A DNA stretch of 64,000 bases from positions 4,216,001 to 4,280,000 of the forward strand of contig NC_134297.1 of the NCBI RefSeq assembly GCF_949628215.1, written 5' to 3'. Positions 49,102 through 63,012 of the stretch are shown piece by piece. The stretch is from Phalacrocorax aristotelis (lineage: Eukaryota; Chordata; Aves; Suliformes; Phalacrocoracidae). The position numbers and the translations under genes are program-made. How positions within the stretch are numbered: position 1 is the first letter of the stretch; the number at the start of each line of letters is the position of its first letter. Below the pieces are notes generated by a model. The model had not been told where the DNA came from. It was given only the letters and a program-made list of their open reading frames with translations, and ran no database searches.

Positions 49102-50216
49102 TACTTAGCAGCACACAGGAGAAAGTCGTATTGTTGGGTTTTGGGGATTTTTTCCTTGCAGATAAGAGTTGATTCACCGAAAGAAACTTAAATATGAAAC
49201 CTGAGTGCTTTGCTGTGTCTGGAAACCAAGCCCTTTTCAGAGGTCCAAAATGGATTACCTCAAGTCAGCAACCACTTTGGAAAATTTTTGCTAACTGATG
49301 CTCAATATCTCTGCAAATTAAACACCTCCCAACAAGCATGAAAGCATTCTAAGGTATTTGCCTGAGGACACAAAGAGAGTCTCTTGCAGTACTGGGTTAG
49401 ATCTCGGTAATTTGGATTTGCCATCAGGCCATAAATAACACAAAAACGTACTCTTATGTGGCAATTAGATACTGTTCCAGGCATCTAGCTCAACTCTCCA
49501 CCTACTAAATATTATTTCAATTTTGCTGCAGCATATCCCCAAGTTTTACAGGACCTTTGATGATGTGACTTTCATTTCAGTAATAGACATGAAATTTTGT
49601 GGTTTCATAGGTTGGGCGTAAGTAATGGTACGGAAGGAATGGTAAGGAAAAAGGAATCCTTTTTCCATGCTGCTTTATCTTTCCCTTACTTGCAACACAT
49701 TGGTTTTGAGTGTCAGGAACATGCAGTCAGTTTATTTGTGGAGTATCTTTCTAATCACAAAAGTGTTTGAAGCAGTTGAACAATTTAGATGAGATTATGC
49801 AAATGGGATTGAATGTTGTGACTAGATAATTGCCCCTTTGCTTCAAGGTACGCGTCAAAGCCAACACAAGTTTTCGGTTGAAATGAAAATTTCTTAGAGC
49901 TACAGCTTTTATGTTATCGTTATCAGTGGTCGGTTTGAAAACAATCGGCAAATCCTCGCAGCATCCCATCTACACCCTGCAAGGTCTGGGCAGAGTTGTT
50001 TCCACTGCTGAAGAGCAGTTTAAGGTATGACTAGCGTACAAACATCCCTGCAGCTTTTGAAGTTTAAGGTGAAGTCGAGCTTTGCAGCAGCACCCTAGGC
50101 AGCGAGAACATCATCCTTTGAACGGCGCGCTCTGAGGAACCGCACAGGTTTCCAGAGGCAACCCCACCTGGCCCCACATTCAAGGAGGTAACTGGGATGA
50201 ATTTAGGTGCCAATCT

Positions 50217-50302
50217 GGCAAAGGATTCAAGCGTGTTGCTCAAGTTCAAACACAGGAATAGTTCCATTGGGTTTAATCGAGAATACTCAGGTGCGTAAAC
50301 GC
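50217..50302. repeat. Palindromic ancient repeat (TTAAGCAC-type) remnant
   Basis: GGCAAAGGATTCAAGCGTGT, TGCTCAAGTTCAAACACAGG, AATAGTTCCATTGGGTTTAA and ATACTCAGGTGCGTAAACGC follow the order of a palindromic repeat dispersed in bird and turtle genomes (..CTTAAGCAC..GAATAGTCCCATTGACTTCAATGGGACTACTCAC..). The centre CCATTG..TTTAAT still pairs imperfectly. Confidence -1.
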
Positions 50303-50737
50303 ACAGCTAGCTTGTGGCCTCTGAAACAATTTTGTTTCTAAGTAGTGTGGCGCAGGGTGGAGTTCTGCTGATAGTCCTTTGCTGTTGTTACCATTAGCTA
50401 ACTGCCATCCCACATTAGAACTGCATAATTTAGTTATCTGGATTAGTGTCTCTAATTTCATTTCCTCTTGGGTGTTAATCAAGAAGGTTTTTTCTCTTAT
50501 GTGTATATGTGCATATGCGCATCCTGTTTGTTCTGAAACATGCAATTCCATTATTTGGCTCTAATTATTGCTGTACCTGCTGCCCATGCTGTTGCCTATG
50601 TTCTGCTACTTGTCAAGGAACAGGGTTTCAAGTACAGACATTGCCCTGTAATAACTCTGAACGTTCTGCCGCCCACTGCAGTGTAAGGAAGGCAGAGAAA
50701 TTTCCGGCATCTTTCTTTGCCATCAGCAGGGTGATAC

Positions 50738-50792
50738 GTGTTATTGCCATCCCCATTTCACAGATATGGAAACTGCAAGTACAGAAGGATTA
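50738..50792 (+). repeat. MIR/L3-like fragment
   Basis: TATTGCCATCCCCATTTCAC then AGATATGGAAACTGCAAGTA resembles the ATTATCCCCATTTTACAGAT-GGGGAAACTGAGG core. Confidence -1.
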
Positions 50793-51073
50793 AACTTCTG
50801 TTCAAAACTGGCTTTCAATTTTTTTGTTTTAAGCACGTAAAAAAAAGGGATGTGTGAGCACTCACAGATCCAATCCCAGATGCATCACACTCTCCATCTT
50901 TGAAAATCCTTGCACAACTGAAATGGAAGCATTCAAAATCAGCACCTGCTTTTGACAAACTGAGTCTGTGTAATTTGTCCAAAGCCAAACTACCAGTCCA
51001 ATTCGCATATACAACCTGGCATGACATGTCTAACATACTCTACAAATTCAATAGCTGTTTTCAAACGTGATTT

Positions 51074-51112
51074 GGGGCTAGATTTTCAAAAGTATTTAGG
51101 CATCTAGACACA
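51074..51112. repeat. Ancient repeat fragment (TTTTCAAAAGTATTTAGGCA-type)
   Basis: GGCTAGATTTTCAAAAGTAT followed by TTAGGCATCTAGA matches a short dispersed sauropsid repeat (..AGATTTTCAAAGGTATTTAG-GCACCTAA..). Confidence -1.
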
Positions 51113-52106
51113 CAACAATTCCATCATGTTTCCAACTATTTTTTTAAAAGAAAACACATGTACAGTCCTGCCCTGGTCCCCATTTGAAATCCAGGGCCAA
51201 CCCAGGATGGGTTCAGGCATCACCTCCTGTTCATTCTCAGCAATTCCCTATGCACCATCTTGGCTGCTACCACGTACCGTTCTGCACTTTCCTGCCTGCC
51301 AGATTTTGCTGTACATCTGAAATCGCTCCACTCATACCTGTGGTGTTACATTGCATTAATGCGGCATATAACTTGGAAGAAAAAGAGGCTTGTATTCTAC
51401 CTTATTCAGGTTAGCTTTTCTTTTTCAATACTAGTGCTTAAGATCTTCTAACCACACGGAGGAGGCAAGGGGATGTAACATCTAACAGAATAGCTTTCTT
51501 TAAAGATGTAGCTTGCATTATAGGAAATGAGAAGCAATAATCAAAGGAAGTTCTTCATTCTCATTATCAGTTCTCACCGTCTCATTTCTCACAATAGAGT
51601 ACTTCTGTATATCCAGCACAGCCCCTCTCAATTCTCTTCATTTGAGACTGGAGCCTGCCTGCCCGTCATCATCGCAACCTCTGCACAGCCACAGTCACCT
51701 TCCCCAAGCCAGCATGGATTTTGCCTTTACTTTTAAACAACTCATTTTCAAACCGAGCAAAAGACGCAGCTCCTTTCCCTCAAAAATCAATCGCTGTCAA
51801 AGCCTTCTTTTGTCTACCCTCATTCAGAGCATGCTGACTTGAAAAGGAATCATTCCCTCGGATTCAGCAGCCTTTGAATTGGGTTGTAAGCATTGATTTT
51901 CCTCCCTCACTCGTGTGCTAGTGGTATCCAAGTCATCTATAAACTAGCTTCAGCCAGGAAACGTGATTAGCCTGGCCAGCAAGGCTGGCATGGCTTCAGC
52001 GGGTCAGAAGACCAGAGAAGGTGTAAATGCTTGCGATAATTGGTGACAATGAATCTTCTGTGCTGATGGATGAATGGGACACTGTTAAGACCTGCAGAGA
52101 AGGACG

Positions 52107-52174
52107 TTTAGGTTCTCACTCAAGAAAGCCCTAAACACATGTTTACCTCCCATTGATTTCAGTGAATGGGATGG
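52107..52174. repeat. Possible palindromic ancient repeat fragment
   Basis: CTAAACACATGTTTACCTCC followed by CATTGATTTCAGTGAATGGG retains a CCCATTGA..GTGAATGGG near-palindrome like that at the centre of the sauropsid palindromic repeats. Confidence -1.
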
Positions 52175-53528
52175 ACTGAGGTAGAGAAATGTTTTGCTGT
52201 CTCCCTCCCTGTGCAAGCTAAGCCCAGCCTGTCACAACAGGAGTCGTTTCCCCACTTTGCATGTCTTCAAAATGGCTGCACAGAGCAAATGGCAGTAGGA
52301 AACCCAACCCTCCGGGTTTCAGAGAGCAGTGTGCTTTACCGATACTGGTTAAAGTTTTCAGAAAGCACTGAAGTAACCAGAGGGTTTGACTCTGGGGAGG
52401 CTTCTGAGTCACCGTGAGCACCCAGCTCTGTGCCATTTTCGCCCCACAAGCATGTCAGTGCCAGCTGACACGTTTGCAGAGGTTTGTCTCTGCGAGCGAC
52501 GTTTGGGGTAACAAGAAGAGCAGATGTGGAGAGGGCCGTGGCCATCGTGACCTCCCGTCCAGCTGCAGATCGTATCCCTCACCGCCTTCCCTCCCCGCAG
52601 AGGTCGTTCAGCATTAGTGTAAACACGTGGCAAACCTTCCCTCCCCGTTGCGCTAACGCTTTCCAGGCATGCTCCACAGCAGCTTTTGCCAGGGCTATTG
52701 TGCGTATTTCTTCCCTTCTCAGGGTCTCTGCTTTTGCGGAATCTCATATTCCCATGGTGTGATAGCTCACAGCAAAGCAGCGTTGAATGTGTCCCAGAAA
52801 CACAGTCCCTGGCTTCCTTTCCAACCCTTCCCTCTCCCAGGAGCGCGGCGGACAGAGCGCAGCACGCAACTGCCCGTGCTCTGGGCGGAAGCAAAGGTCA
52901 GAAATCTGGAGCTGTAAATCTGCCACCAGTGGCCATTTCTGGTTTTAGCTCTGGTTACAGAAATATACACTGATGAAAGGTGATTTCTCTGGCCCACCTT
53001 AGGTGAAAGAAATGTTGAAATACAGAATTTTTGTGTCTTCCTCTCCCCTCTTTATGACGCATTCAAAGGAGAGAAACAATAATTTTCACCCCTGAACTCT
53101 GCAAGTTTTCAGTCTGCTATGACTTCTTATATTTTTCTGGTTTCTTGCCAAGGCCAGGGCAGCCCCTGGAGCCCATTTCCATAATCTTTACAAGCCACAA
53201 CAGAAGCACAGAGTATCTAGGAGATAGTGGAGGCCCCTTCCTCCACCCAAACACTGGTACTTGGGTTTGCTCCTTGCTCTGCCCCCCCTACCATCCTGGG
53301 GAGCTTGTCGTGACACAACACAGGGGCAGTTTGTCTCCTGTGTACTTCTGCATCTGAGAAAGAAAGGGCTTCTTCCATCTCTGCAACCTTCTGCAACTAT
53401 ATAGCTCACCCAAAACATCTTAAAGCAGTTGCACATCTATTCAAATACAACATATCTACAGTGCTGAAAATCCCTGAGATTACTTAGGGCTAGTAGCTGT
53501 AAAAATACACTGCAATAGACCTACTAAC

Positions 53529-53605
53529 TATATATATATACAGGCATATGCACACACGTATATACTCGTACACAAGCATATGTTCCTACAATATACACAA
53601 TGAAG
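53529..53605. repeat. (TA)6 and TA/CA-rich microsatellite
   Basis: (TA)6 at 53,529-53,540 leads into degenerate CATATGCACACACGTATATA-type alternating purine-pyrimidine sequence. Confidence -1.
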
Positions 53606-54262
53606 TATGCAGGGTATGTACAGTTGAAGTCAGGCAGCAATTTGTGGCCAGTGTGTGGTTTTCTTTCATTTTTCTTTTTTCCTCTCTACAATACAAACCA
53701 AACCATCCAAATTAGGAGTAGAAGCCAGGAGGGCTTGATGGTTCAGAAGGGAACCTGAAGACTGATGGCAAACACCACTTACAAAAGCTGAACAGCGCAT
53801 CCCAAACAGAGCGCAAACTATTGCGGAGGGTCTGCAGTGTTAAGCGATTCAGACCACAAGCCAAGTATGTGCAAGGGCCGGCACTAGAAACACAAACCTG
53901 TCCTACGACATACTTGTTCTGATGAGGAATGTCTTCCTGACCACACTCATAGGAACTTGATGCCCGATTAATAACATCTTAGGTTTGCACAACGTATTAC
54001 GTTACTACTTCACCCGTGCTTTGCAAGTTGTGGCCTGGATTAACAGCAGGCTGTTGTCAAACAATATGTAGGACAGGGCTTAAAAAGAACAGGACACTCA
54101 GCAAATCACCCTCAGACCCTTATTGAGGTGATCAGTGCTTTGGGGAAAGTGGTATGTATATATTGTCTTGCAAGGCCTCATTTTCTGTGGTTTCATCTAA
54201 GAGATGCACACCATTGCATGGTTGAACACTTACAGGATGTGAGCTAGTGGTTTCAGGAAATG

Positions 54263-54345
54263 AATGGGCTTAATTCTGATCACGTTTGTACAGTGATAAA
54301 TGAGCAGTCCAAATCCCCTGCTGCCAGTGGGGCTCTACCACAGCT
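54263..54345. repeat. Possible ancient repeat fragment
   Basis: TTAATTCTGATCACGTTTGT then ACAGTGATAAATGAGCAGTC loosely matches the dispersed sauropsid motif TGATTCTGATCTCAGTTACA..GGTGTAAATCAGGAGTAACTC. Weak. Confidence -1.
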
Positions 54346-55742
54346 ATCACACTGAACGCAGTGATCAGTCCTGGCCTGCTATGATATAAGAGATGTCAGA
54401 AATCATTCGTCCATGCTATAAAGAGTAATGGCTTGCCCTTCCCCTAATGTGCGTGCATAAAAATATAAGGCTTGCACAGCCCGTTAGATGAAAGGTTCAT
54501 TTAGCTTAATATGCCACAAGCAGTTCTGTTCTTAGTCTGTGCCAATCAGCAACTTGAAAATTTCCTTAGGCAAACTTTGCATTTGGCCCAAAACGCTTGA
54601 AAGCCATCACTAAGCCAATCTTAATTTATATTTCCTTTTCATAATGCGTTTGTACTTTACCCTCCACGACACCATGTGCCAGTAATTTCTACCACTGAGT
54701 AATGGATTATCTGAAAAGTATTTGAGATTGCTTATGTTTTTAAGCACAAAAGACCTTGACTCTTTTAAGCTCAGATCTCAGGTTGCCTGAATAACCATTT
54801 AAACCATCTCCAGAGGGTGCCCACGGTTCCTAAGCTTTTATTTTAGGCGGCTCAGTTAAACATAGCAGGTTAAGTGAGCAGCATCCAAACCTGAGTTTAG
54901 CAAACAAGATTCAGCCAAGAGGACTGAATTTTACTAGTAAAAAAAGGTAAACATCTGCTTTCCGACTCTCCCCAAAGATACCCAACCCCTTTATTCCTCA
55001 GCCATTCATGTGGGTGCCGCTTGTACACTTTTAAAATTGGTAGACCTGGGAAAAAGCATGGACATGGCATGCCCTTAGTTCTTTGAAATGAATTTGACAA
55101 AACTTAATTATTAATCTAAGTTTTGACAGCACAGAAAGTATTAGATCGGATACATTTTAATCCTGGCCTTCAGTGGGTATTAACAAATCCGTAGTTCATG
55201 TGGGCTGGGCATCTGCCTGCTGTAACTCCATCAAGTACTACGCTGAGGCCATTATGGAGAGGTTTCAAAGACAATACTGCAAAGCCACATGAAAATCAAT
55301 GGCAGCACAGTTCTCACTTGTAATCAAAGCATAGTGAATGCAGTTTAGAAGTCCAATCTTATTGATTTTTGAAGGAAATTGAGAGAACCTGAGGACATAA
55401 GTTACTGCAATAGTCCAGACAAACAGAGATCGGTGGCTATTATTTAGCTTCATTCTCTTTTAATGGGAAGCAAAAAGGCATCCAGTAGAAGTGGGAAATC
55501 CCCCTTCTCCCTTTTAGATAAAAAAATGAGGTTAAAGTTTCAGTGTGAGAATCTTGTCTCCTCCCTGCTGCTTGGGATTCCCCTATTCTCCAGTTTGCAA
55601 TGAGGACTGTGTAATACTTCAGTATTAAAATATTCTGAACTCAGCCTAGGTTGAACGCCCCAGGAAGTTGTCAGCAAGAACAGGAGCGAGCCATTACCAG
55701 GCAAAGCGGTCGTGTTTCTTCTCTGAGCCAGCGCCGGGATGA

Positions 55743-55780
55743 ACAGAATTATAAACCAGTTTACAGAATTATAAACCAGT
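55743..55780 (+). repeat. 20-bp tandem duplication
   Basis: ACAGAATTATAAACCAGTTT at 55,743-55,762 is followed at once by an 18-base exact copy of its beginning (55,763-55,780). It may be a recent slippage duplication. Confidence -1.
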
Positions 55781-56947
55781 GATATAAGCAAATCCCGGCA
55801 CCTAATTCCTTTGATTCTTAGCTGAGCTTATTATTGGATGGATGACAAAGGTTAATTGAACATGGGGGGAAACAATACAGGAATAGTTGGAAGCAAAGTC
55901 TGCCCCTTTGGTCTGTGCAGTTTGTCCAAAAGAAAGTACCCCCAAGTGAGCTTATGTTTGCACAACCAAGAAACTGAAAGGACCTCAGAATTTGTCCTGC
56001 AGTTAACATAGTCTACAGTCTGAACAAGAGCCAAATTGTGAAATCACCGGGATCCCTGCCATTCAGTTTCCTTCGACCTGAATGGGAGGGTCACAGCTTC
56101 TGCATTTTAAAAAGTGACTAAGACTAATAAACAGCTGGCCTATCTTTTGGTAGCAGAAGAAGGTGTCACAGTATCTGCTATGTGGGTGGGAAAACACCTT
56201 ACTTCTATTTGGTGTCTCTTTTGTCTATTCATTCATCCTGGACACTCGATAACAGACCTTGCTCTAAAAGCTGTGGCTTGTAACCTGAGCAGCAGGCAGT
56301 GTGCCGACCCTCAGCTGGACGCACAGGTGAGCACAACGAAGGTCATGAAATCATGCTGTGACCACCAGTGACTTCATACTAGCTGCACTTTTACCCCTCT
56401 TTCTTCAGAACAGGTCACTTCAGTTGCAGGAGGATTTTCCCTGAGTACAGTTTGCAAGAAAGAGATGATCCTTGGCAAAGCAAGGCCAAAAGGTTCAGGG
56501 GCAATTGCAGGGCTACCAGGATAAGGACTCTACCCAGATGAGTTTGGGTGGAAGCACTTTGACAGTGAAGACTGAATCTGCATGTGTAGCATAAATGAGC
56601 CTTTATTCTGCAAGCAAATGCACACCAGATGCCAGGATTAAAACTGAAACTTTTCCCTATGGTCCTAGGAAGGCAGAATAAAATCTAAACACGGGCCACT
56701 TCAAAGCTCAGCAGCATTTCAAAGCTACTTTGCTGTGATCTCTGGTGGTTCGGCTCTTAGCAGGTGCAACAGTTGTAGCTGACGGGAGATTCAGCTGCTG
56801 ACGGGATGGAAAAAGCTTCACACGAACAGGTCACTTTTCAGTTCTGGAGCGAAGCTGTGAGTCATGTGAATGACCAAGTATTGGGCAGTTTTATAACCAC
56901 TGGCTCCCCCCCGCCACAATCACACATCCTGTACGCATCTTAGACTG

Positions 56948-56962
56948 GGGGGAGGGGGGGGG
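56948..56962. repeat. G-rich tract
   Basis: G6-A-G9-type run, with potential for quadruplex formation, close to a C-run at about 56,907-56,912. Confidence -1.
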
Positions 56963-57613
56963 CATTGCTAAAATCTACAGGATTACGATTTGGGGAAATG
57001 CTTAAGGGAGAGAATTAGCCTATTGGCTTCTGTTACAGCCTCCAGCTCAAACTATAGATTACAGCATCACATAGTTCACTTTCTTGGATGTTTGTGCTGA
57101 GAGGTGATAAATCACAGTATTTACCACATCAAGCCCCTCTACCTGTTGTTAAGAGTAGGTGATTCCACTGGCACAAGAGTCTTTTATGCAAGAGCCTCAG
57201 AGCATTTTACAGTGCGGCATGAGAGGGGTGGCGGGGGTCCACCCTGTGCGTGCAGAGTGGGATGTCCTGTGTGAAAGCTGTTTTCCAGGCAGAGGAGCTG
57301 CTTTCTCGAGACCCCGGCTGCGGCCTGTCTGTGAGAGTGCTGCAAGCTCCTTGTTCAAGCTTTGCTTTCAATTCCTTGCAGCAACTTGAGCCATTTCAGA
57401 TTTACCTACTTGTTGGCTTGTTGGGCAGCTGAACAAGGGAAGGGGAGTAGCCGAAGTGGTAGTGCTACTGCAGAAATTGCTCTGCATTGTGAAAGAAAAG
57501 CTTAGTAAAACGAGGGCTGAGACCTACGCAAGACATCTGACCCGCTCCCTCTTTGATGCTAGGAGGTCCCAAGCATGATATACTGTACTGTTTACTCCAT
57601 TCTCTGTCTTCTC

Positions 57614-57695
57614 TGCTTAAGCTCTGAGTACTTCAGGGCAGGGATTGTGTCTTATCCTTTGAACAAGCAGCAGCTCCGGGCCTGAAGGACGTTAA
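57614..57695 (+). repeat. L3/MIR-like 3' end remnant
   Basis: TTAAGCTCTGAGTACTTCAG, GGCAGGGATTGTGTCTTATC then GAACAAGCAGCAGCTCCGGG follows the ancient amniote repeat ending (..TGTAAGCTCTTTGGGGCAGG-GACTGTCT..GTACAGCGCCTAGCAC..). Clear by eye. Confidence -1.
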
Positions 57696-60600
57696 AGCCT
57701 CTCTCTCAGCTTGCATATTTTAGCATGCCTGAGGAGCCTGCCTGTGAAGGCTGTGGGGAACGGCTCTTAAACTAGCAGAATACATGAGATGGGAGAAAGT
57801 ATAGTAAACAACACTGGGTTATTACTGTTTATTTGATAGGGGTTTGGGGATCTGGGTGGTGTGCTTTTTTTTCCCCCAGTCACATCGTAGTTTCTTGACT
57901 ATTGGGTTGCGCCATGTTATAGTGAGAACTGATGGTTTGTTCCTGTGGAAATAGATGGAGCATTCAAAGAAACAACACCCTATTAGTTATGAGCAGATTT
58001 AACACCCCTGCAAAGCTACCATCTGCCACCAAGAAAGGGAAATTAAAGCAAGACGCCTGAGATTCAGACGGCTGCCAGGGTTTGACTGCCTCCTTGCTTT
58101 CTGCTTTCCCTCTAAGCAGTGATTCGTTCTAGGTAAGCATCAGCAGAAAAGAAAGCTGACATGTAGTTCAGGTGTTGTGCCATTAAAAGAGCAGTTCTAT
58201 AACTTCTTGAAAGTGAGAAACTGTTGGGTTTGTTTGGGGTTTGTGTTTGTCATTGATAGTTGTCAGCCTCGGGGCTATAATTAGCTTTTTCTGTACCATG
58301 TATTTATACAGGGGAAAACGGTGCTTTAAAGATCATGATTTTCCCTCTGTTAACAAAATGGTTGTACCACATGCTGTTTGCTCTTTGCTGAGTCTTTCAG
58401 GGCTCAGATGAATGCAAAACTAGCAGTACTGTTCATCTCACCCCATCGATAGCACAGGAAGTGGTTCTCTGAGTATTTCCTAGACAACTACAAGAAGGAA
58501 GTACCCACCAAGGCAAGACTCCCCAGATGTCACTGTCTCAGTCCAGACCAAAAGGCCGGGGGAAATTATATTCATACAGGGACACTCACAATAAATCCCA
58601 GCCTACAGACAAGGGCAGTGCCTATTCCATAATGGTCTTAATTCAAGCATGGAGGCAGAAGGGAGCAAGAACCGGTGGTATTATACAAGTCAGATGGATT
58701 CACTGCTGGCAGAAAGAAGAGATACTTTGGTCTCTGTGAAGTCATGCAAAGGGACTAGTGTGAGCAGGGACAGCGTTTGGATAAAGGAGAGAGGAATTTC
58801 GTAGGACTTGAGGGTCTTTGCATGAATTTATAAATAGCTGTGCATTTAGACTGTGATTCTTTTCGGTATTTCCATAGAGGGTTGCCAAATTCCAGCCGTA
58901 GCTGGAGACTGAAGGACACATCTGTGGCACTGCACTGGGGCGTTATCTGTTCTTCGATATCTCTGCGGTGCCTCATTGCACTGGAATGCAGTATCCTACC
59001 ATAAAGGCACTGAGCTCTTTCAGGGGGATGGGGAAAATGGTGCCAGAAGTTTAAATTTAAGTCTTCTTCCTTTTCTGGGCGTGTACTGTCCCTAGCAAGC
59101 TGTAAGCACAGAAATGACCAAAAAGCTTGTAGGGTCTTTTGGTTTTTTTTCTCTCTTCCAAATCAGTCAGCATGGTGTGGTAAAAAAGCAAGCATGCCAG
59201 AACTTGGTTTTGTCAGCTCTTCTGCCCATTTGCAAGGTCAAAATGATGGGGAGCCCATTAAAAAACCCACATTCAAGATTATTCCTATGCTGATAAAACC
59301 CAAATTAATTTCTACAAATGTACTGATGTGCTCAACGCATGAAAATCAGAATTTTCTGGAAGTAGCTGGACCAAACCATGGCTGTTATCAAGGCAATGGT
59401 CTCTGCAAAAAAGGACAGACAATTCCAGAGATGGGAACTATTCACCATTATTAATAAAATATATAACATGACTCAGATGTTTTCATCTCTAATGAGCTTA
59501 GGTAATTCCAATACGAAGTTTTACTGTATATGCTTCCCTTTTTCTTCCTTTGTAAACTGTGTCCCCATGATTCTGCCACTAACATCCCTGCTTAACTTTT
59601 TGCCCTTAAGTCCCTGCATATATTATTATCTATGAAAAGACAATTCTTGAGGAAATAAACAATAGGAGCAGAAGAAAGAGGAGTTACACTTTTTTCTTCT
59701 AACGTTCAGCCAACTGACGTTCTTGTTCTTTCACTGAATTACCGTGTTCTAAGTTTAGCTACTAAATCCATTTGTGCTGTGGTTTTCTCTCTGTTAATAA
59801 GGGTAATGACTACCTGAGATGGCAGCGTAGAGTTTAATCCACTGAGCATTGTAAAGCATTCTGAAATTTGCACAAAATAAGGTGCAGGAGTAATGCTTAC
59901 CTTCAAATTATGGAAAATTCAAATTTATTCCTAAGTGAAACACTGTCCCTTTAAATCATTAAATATGTAACTGCAATACAGACACACTTAAATAAATTAT
60001 TTAAAGTTATTTGTAGTTGTGTGTGGGAGGTGGGTGGGTGATGAAGTTGATACTTAGTGGTTAGAGCAGCCTTTAGCCTTTACATTTCTCCCCATTTTTG
60101 CATGAGCATTTTTTTGTTGTTGTTGTCTTTTTAACTCCTCTGTCTGATGCAGACAATTGAGCTGGCTTTGATCAAACTTTCTGGGGGTTGTGAAAGTTTA
60201 TTCTAATTCTGCAGTTTTCTCAGGCCTATTTATGCACCTTGAAAATGGCGGTTTGCAAGATACAAAAGCAGCTTCACACTGTCCCATCGGTGACACGATG
60301 AGAGGCCAGGAAGGACTCCTCACGCTTCAGAAGGCTTGTCAGACCCTTGGCTTCTATACTTTTTATCTAAGGATTAAAACATGCCATTTCCATGGGATTC
60401 TAGTGGCTTTTTTCATTAAACTTCATCTGTCTATAACCAAAACTCAGAAATCGTTCCTAAACCTGAATTACAGCCCTGTGAATGTTCCTTAATGAACACA
60501 AAATTCAATGCCAATTTCTCTCCCCACCTACCACATGTCGAATCACTGTGGTACCCAGGTACAAACGTTCCCGCTGCAGGAGATGGAGCAAATTGCATAA

Positions 60601-62949
60601 ACCTCAGTACTGACTTCTCCCTTTTGCCACACTTCTGTCCTCTCATAAAAATTGTTGGTTAGGAAAAATTCTTAACAGACAAATTGGCCTTTTTCTTCTT
60701 AACAAGAAAAAGAAAAAAAAAACTTCAGGGAATGATTTTAGTATGAATAGGATTTAGTTTCAGAGAGAGGCAGGAAAATAGATGAAAAGTGATGATTCTC
60801 TGAAAAAACCTGATCCAAAAAGTTCTTACAAGATCAAAAAATACAGTTGCAGTTGACTTAGATCTGGATTGAGAAGGAACTACAGAGACTCATGCACTGA
60901 GGACAGAGACATGCACTGACACTTTGAAAGCCACAGTAAATGGCTTTTAATGTGTATTTGTTCATGAATTGCGTCCCTGAAACCTGTGTATGAGCCTAGC
61001 ATACATTTTCTGTCTTTCTCCACAGCTATAACCTGCTAGTCCCCATACGGCATGACCTCAGTCAGACGTTGTTGACTGGACATAAAAATGCTCACCATTT
61101 AAAAAACAATTTCTCAAGTTAATAAGAAAAATCTATTGAAGTTTTGAAAATGCCAGTGTTTTTAAGGAGTTCTAGCTTAGACGCAGCAAATACAAATGAA
61201 GCCGCTTGATCTATCCTCACAGACCTTTATATACCAATGTACAAAGGAAGAAAATTCTGGTTCCTCACAACTAGTTGTTATGGTATTTGCATTAATAATG
61301 CATATGCTGGTAGAACCAAAAAGCCTCCTCCTGACATTAAGGTCACAAGCTAGTAAGCACTGTTCATACATATATTGATGCCCTTTACTATAAAAAGCTC
61401 CACCTAAGTAATGGAAGGGTAACATCATGTGAATACAGACAGGGAAAATGCAAGGAAAGATGGGGTCTGTAGCACAGGAGATCTGCCCGCTGTAGAGATG
61501 GGCTTTGCGTGGCAAATGGGAGTGCAGGCCTGCAAGTTGTCTACCCAGAGAGCTTCCTAGAAAGACAAAACATTATCCCTTTTAACATACCATGTATGTG
61601 TAATGCGATTCATTTCCCTCTGCAAGTCACTGACCGCACACTGAGCTATGTTTCAGCATGCACAGCATGGACATTATACATGAGCTCTAACCTACAAAGT
61701 CTTTCAGGGATGGGGTTTTCAGAGGAGGATAAAGGAGTTAAACAATTTAGATCTTTGCAAGAGAAGGTGATTTTTAAAACTAAAGTTGTTTTGGGAGGTA
61801 CACACTTCAGCATGCCAGAAAAAAAATCCCAGCTCCAGAATGCACAGGAAGAAAAAATATCATCAAAGGCTTTGTTCTGCTGAAGTATCTACAGCAGAGA
61901 GCCATCGATGAAGCAAGGAAATTCAAAGAAAAGCTGCAACAAATGAATGGAAGGGATAAAACGTACGTTGGCTGAGTGACAGGGATGTGAATCTCATGCC
62001 CTTGCTGGAGTATCATGCGCTGGCAAAGTGGTTGGTATGTAGGAGTAACATCCCAGTGCTGTTACCAGTTAGTGGACGCACTGCCATGATGTGGCTGCCA
62101 AAGCTAAGCTCTGTGCTCTGGCTTTGAGGACCCTGGCTTTAAACCCTGCCTTCAATCCATGCAAAAAAAAACCCATTCCCTAAGCAGCCAGAAGGGAATG
62201 CAATTAAGGTTGCCTCATACAGTTCATAAAGGCTAATGCATGAAAACGAGCAAAGACAAATTATGGTGGAATATTAGGAAGAACATTTCTAATTGTAAGG
62301 TTGGCTGGCCTCGTTCCTTGAGCCTCTGACTACTGAGCTGAAGAAAGCAAATGAGACGATACTACCGGGAACAATTCTGTGCTGTCTGGGAGAAGGGCAG
62401 GATGAGTAATGTGGAAACCCCTCCTCTACAACGTAACGCACTTTTTCAGCCTTTGTCTAGAAATCCAGCCACAGTTTCTGGCACTTATTTATGAACCTGT
62501 GTCCTTCAGAAATTAAAATATATTTGTCGTTTTTGCCAAGCTGTTTTTTCTCTCCTTGCTGACATATTTTCTTTGCATAGTTTAGGATGCTAGCACGGGC
62601 TTTACTGAGTCAGGAGAAAGGAATATCTCCTATCGTTAAACTCTCAGTCACAGCTGGAATTGGTCTCCAACTCATGTTAATGTATTTGGCTCTTCTTTTT
62701 GGTTTGTTTTCAGAATTTGGCTGCGACTTGAGCTTGAATTACAAAAATACCACATGTACACACTGAGAAAAACCCCCTTGTTCTCAATGTTTCCTGCCAT
62801 GAAGAGTCAGATATTCTGCCTATTCTGGCCTTCTTTCCAAGCAGCTCTTGTAGGCTTGTGTGGTTCTTGTAGTTTAGTTCAAGGAGGGAAGGCTGGGAAA
62901 CCATCACTTTGAATCTGTCTCATCTTCTTGCTGCTTAGGATCACCCACT

Positions 62950-63012
62950 AACTTCTTGGTTTTTTCCTGTGCCTGTTTTCCAAACTGTAAAATGGGAATA
63001 TTCCATTAGTAA
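62950..63012 (+). repeat. MIR-like 3' fragment
   Basis: CCTGTGCCTGTTTTCCAAAC then TGTAAAATGGGAATATTCC matches the MIR segment CTCTGTGCCTCAGTTTCCCC-ATCTGTAAAATGGGGATAAT, with few differences. Confidence -1.
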
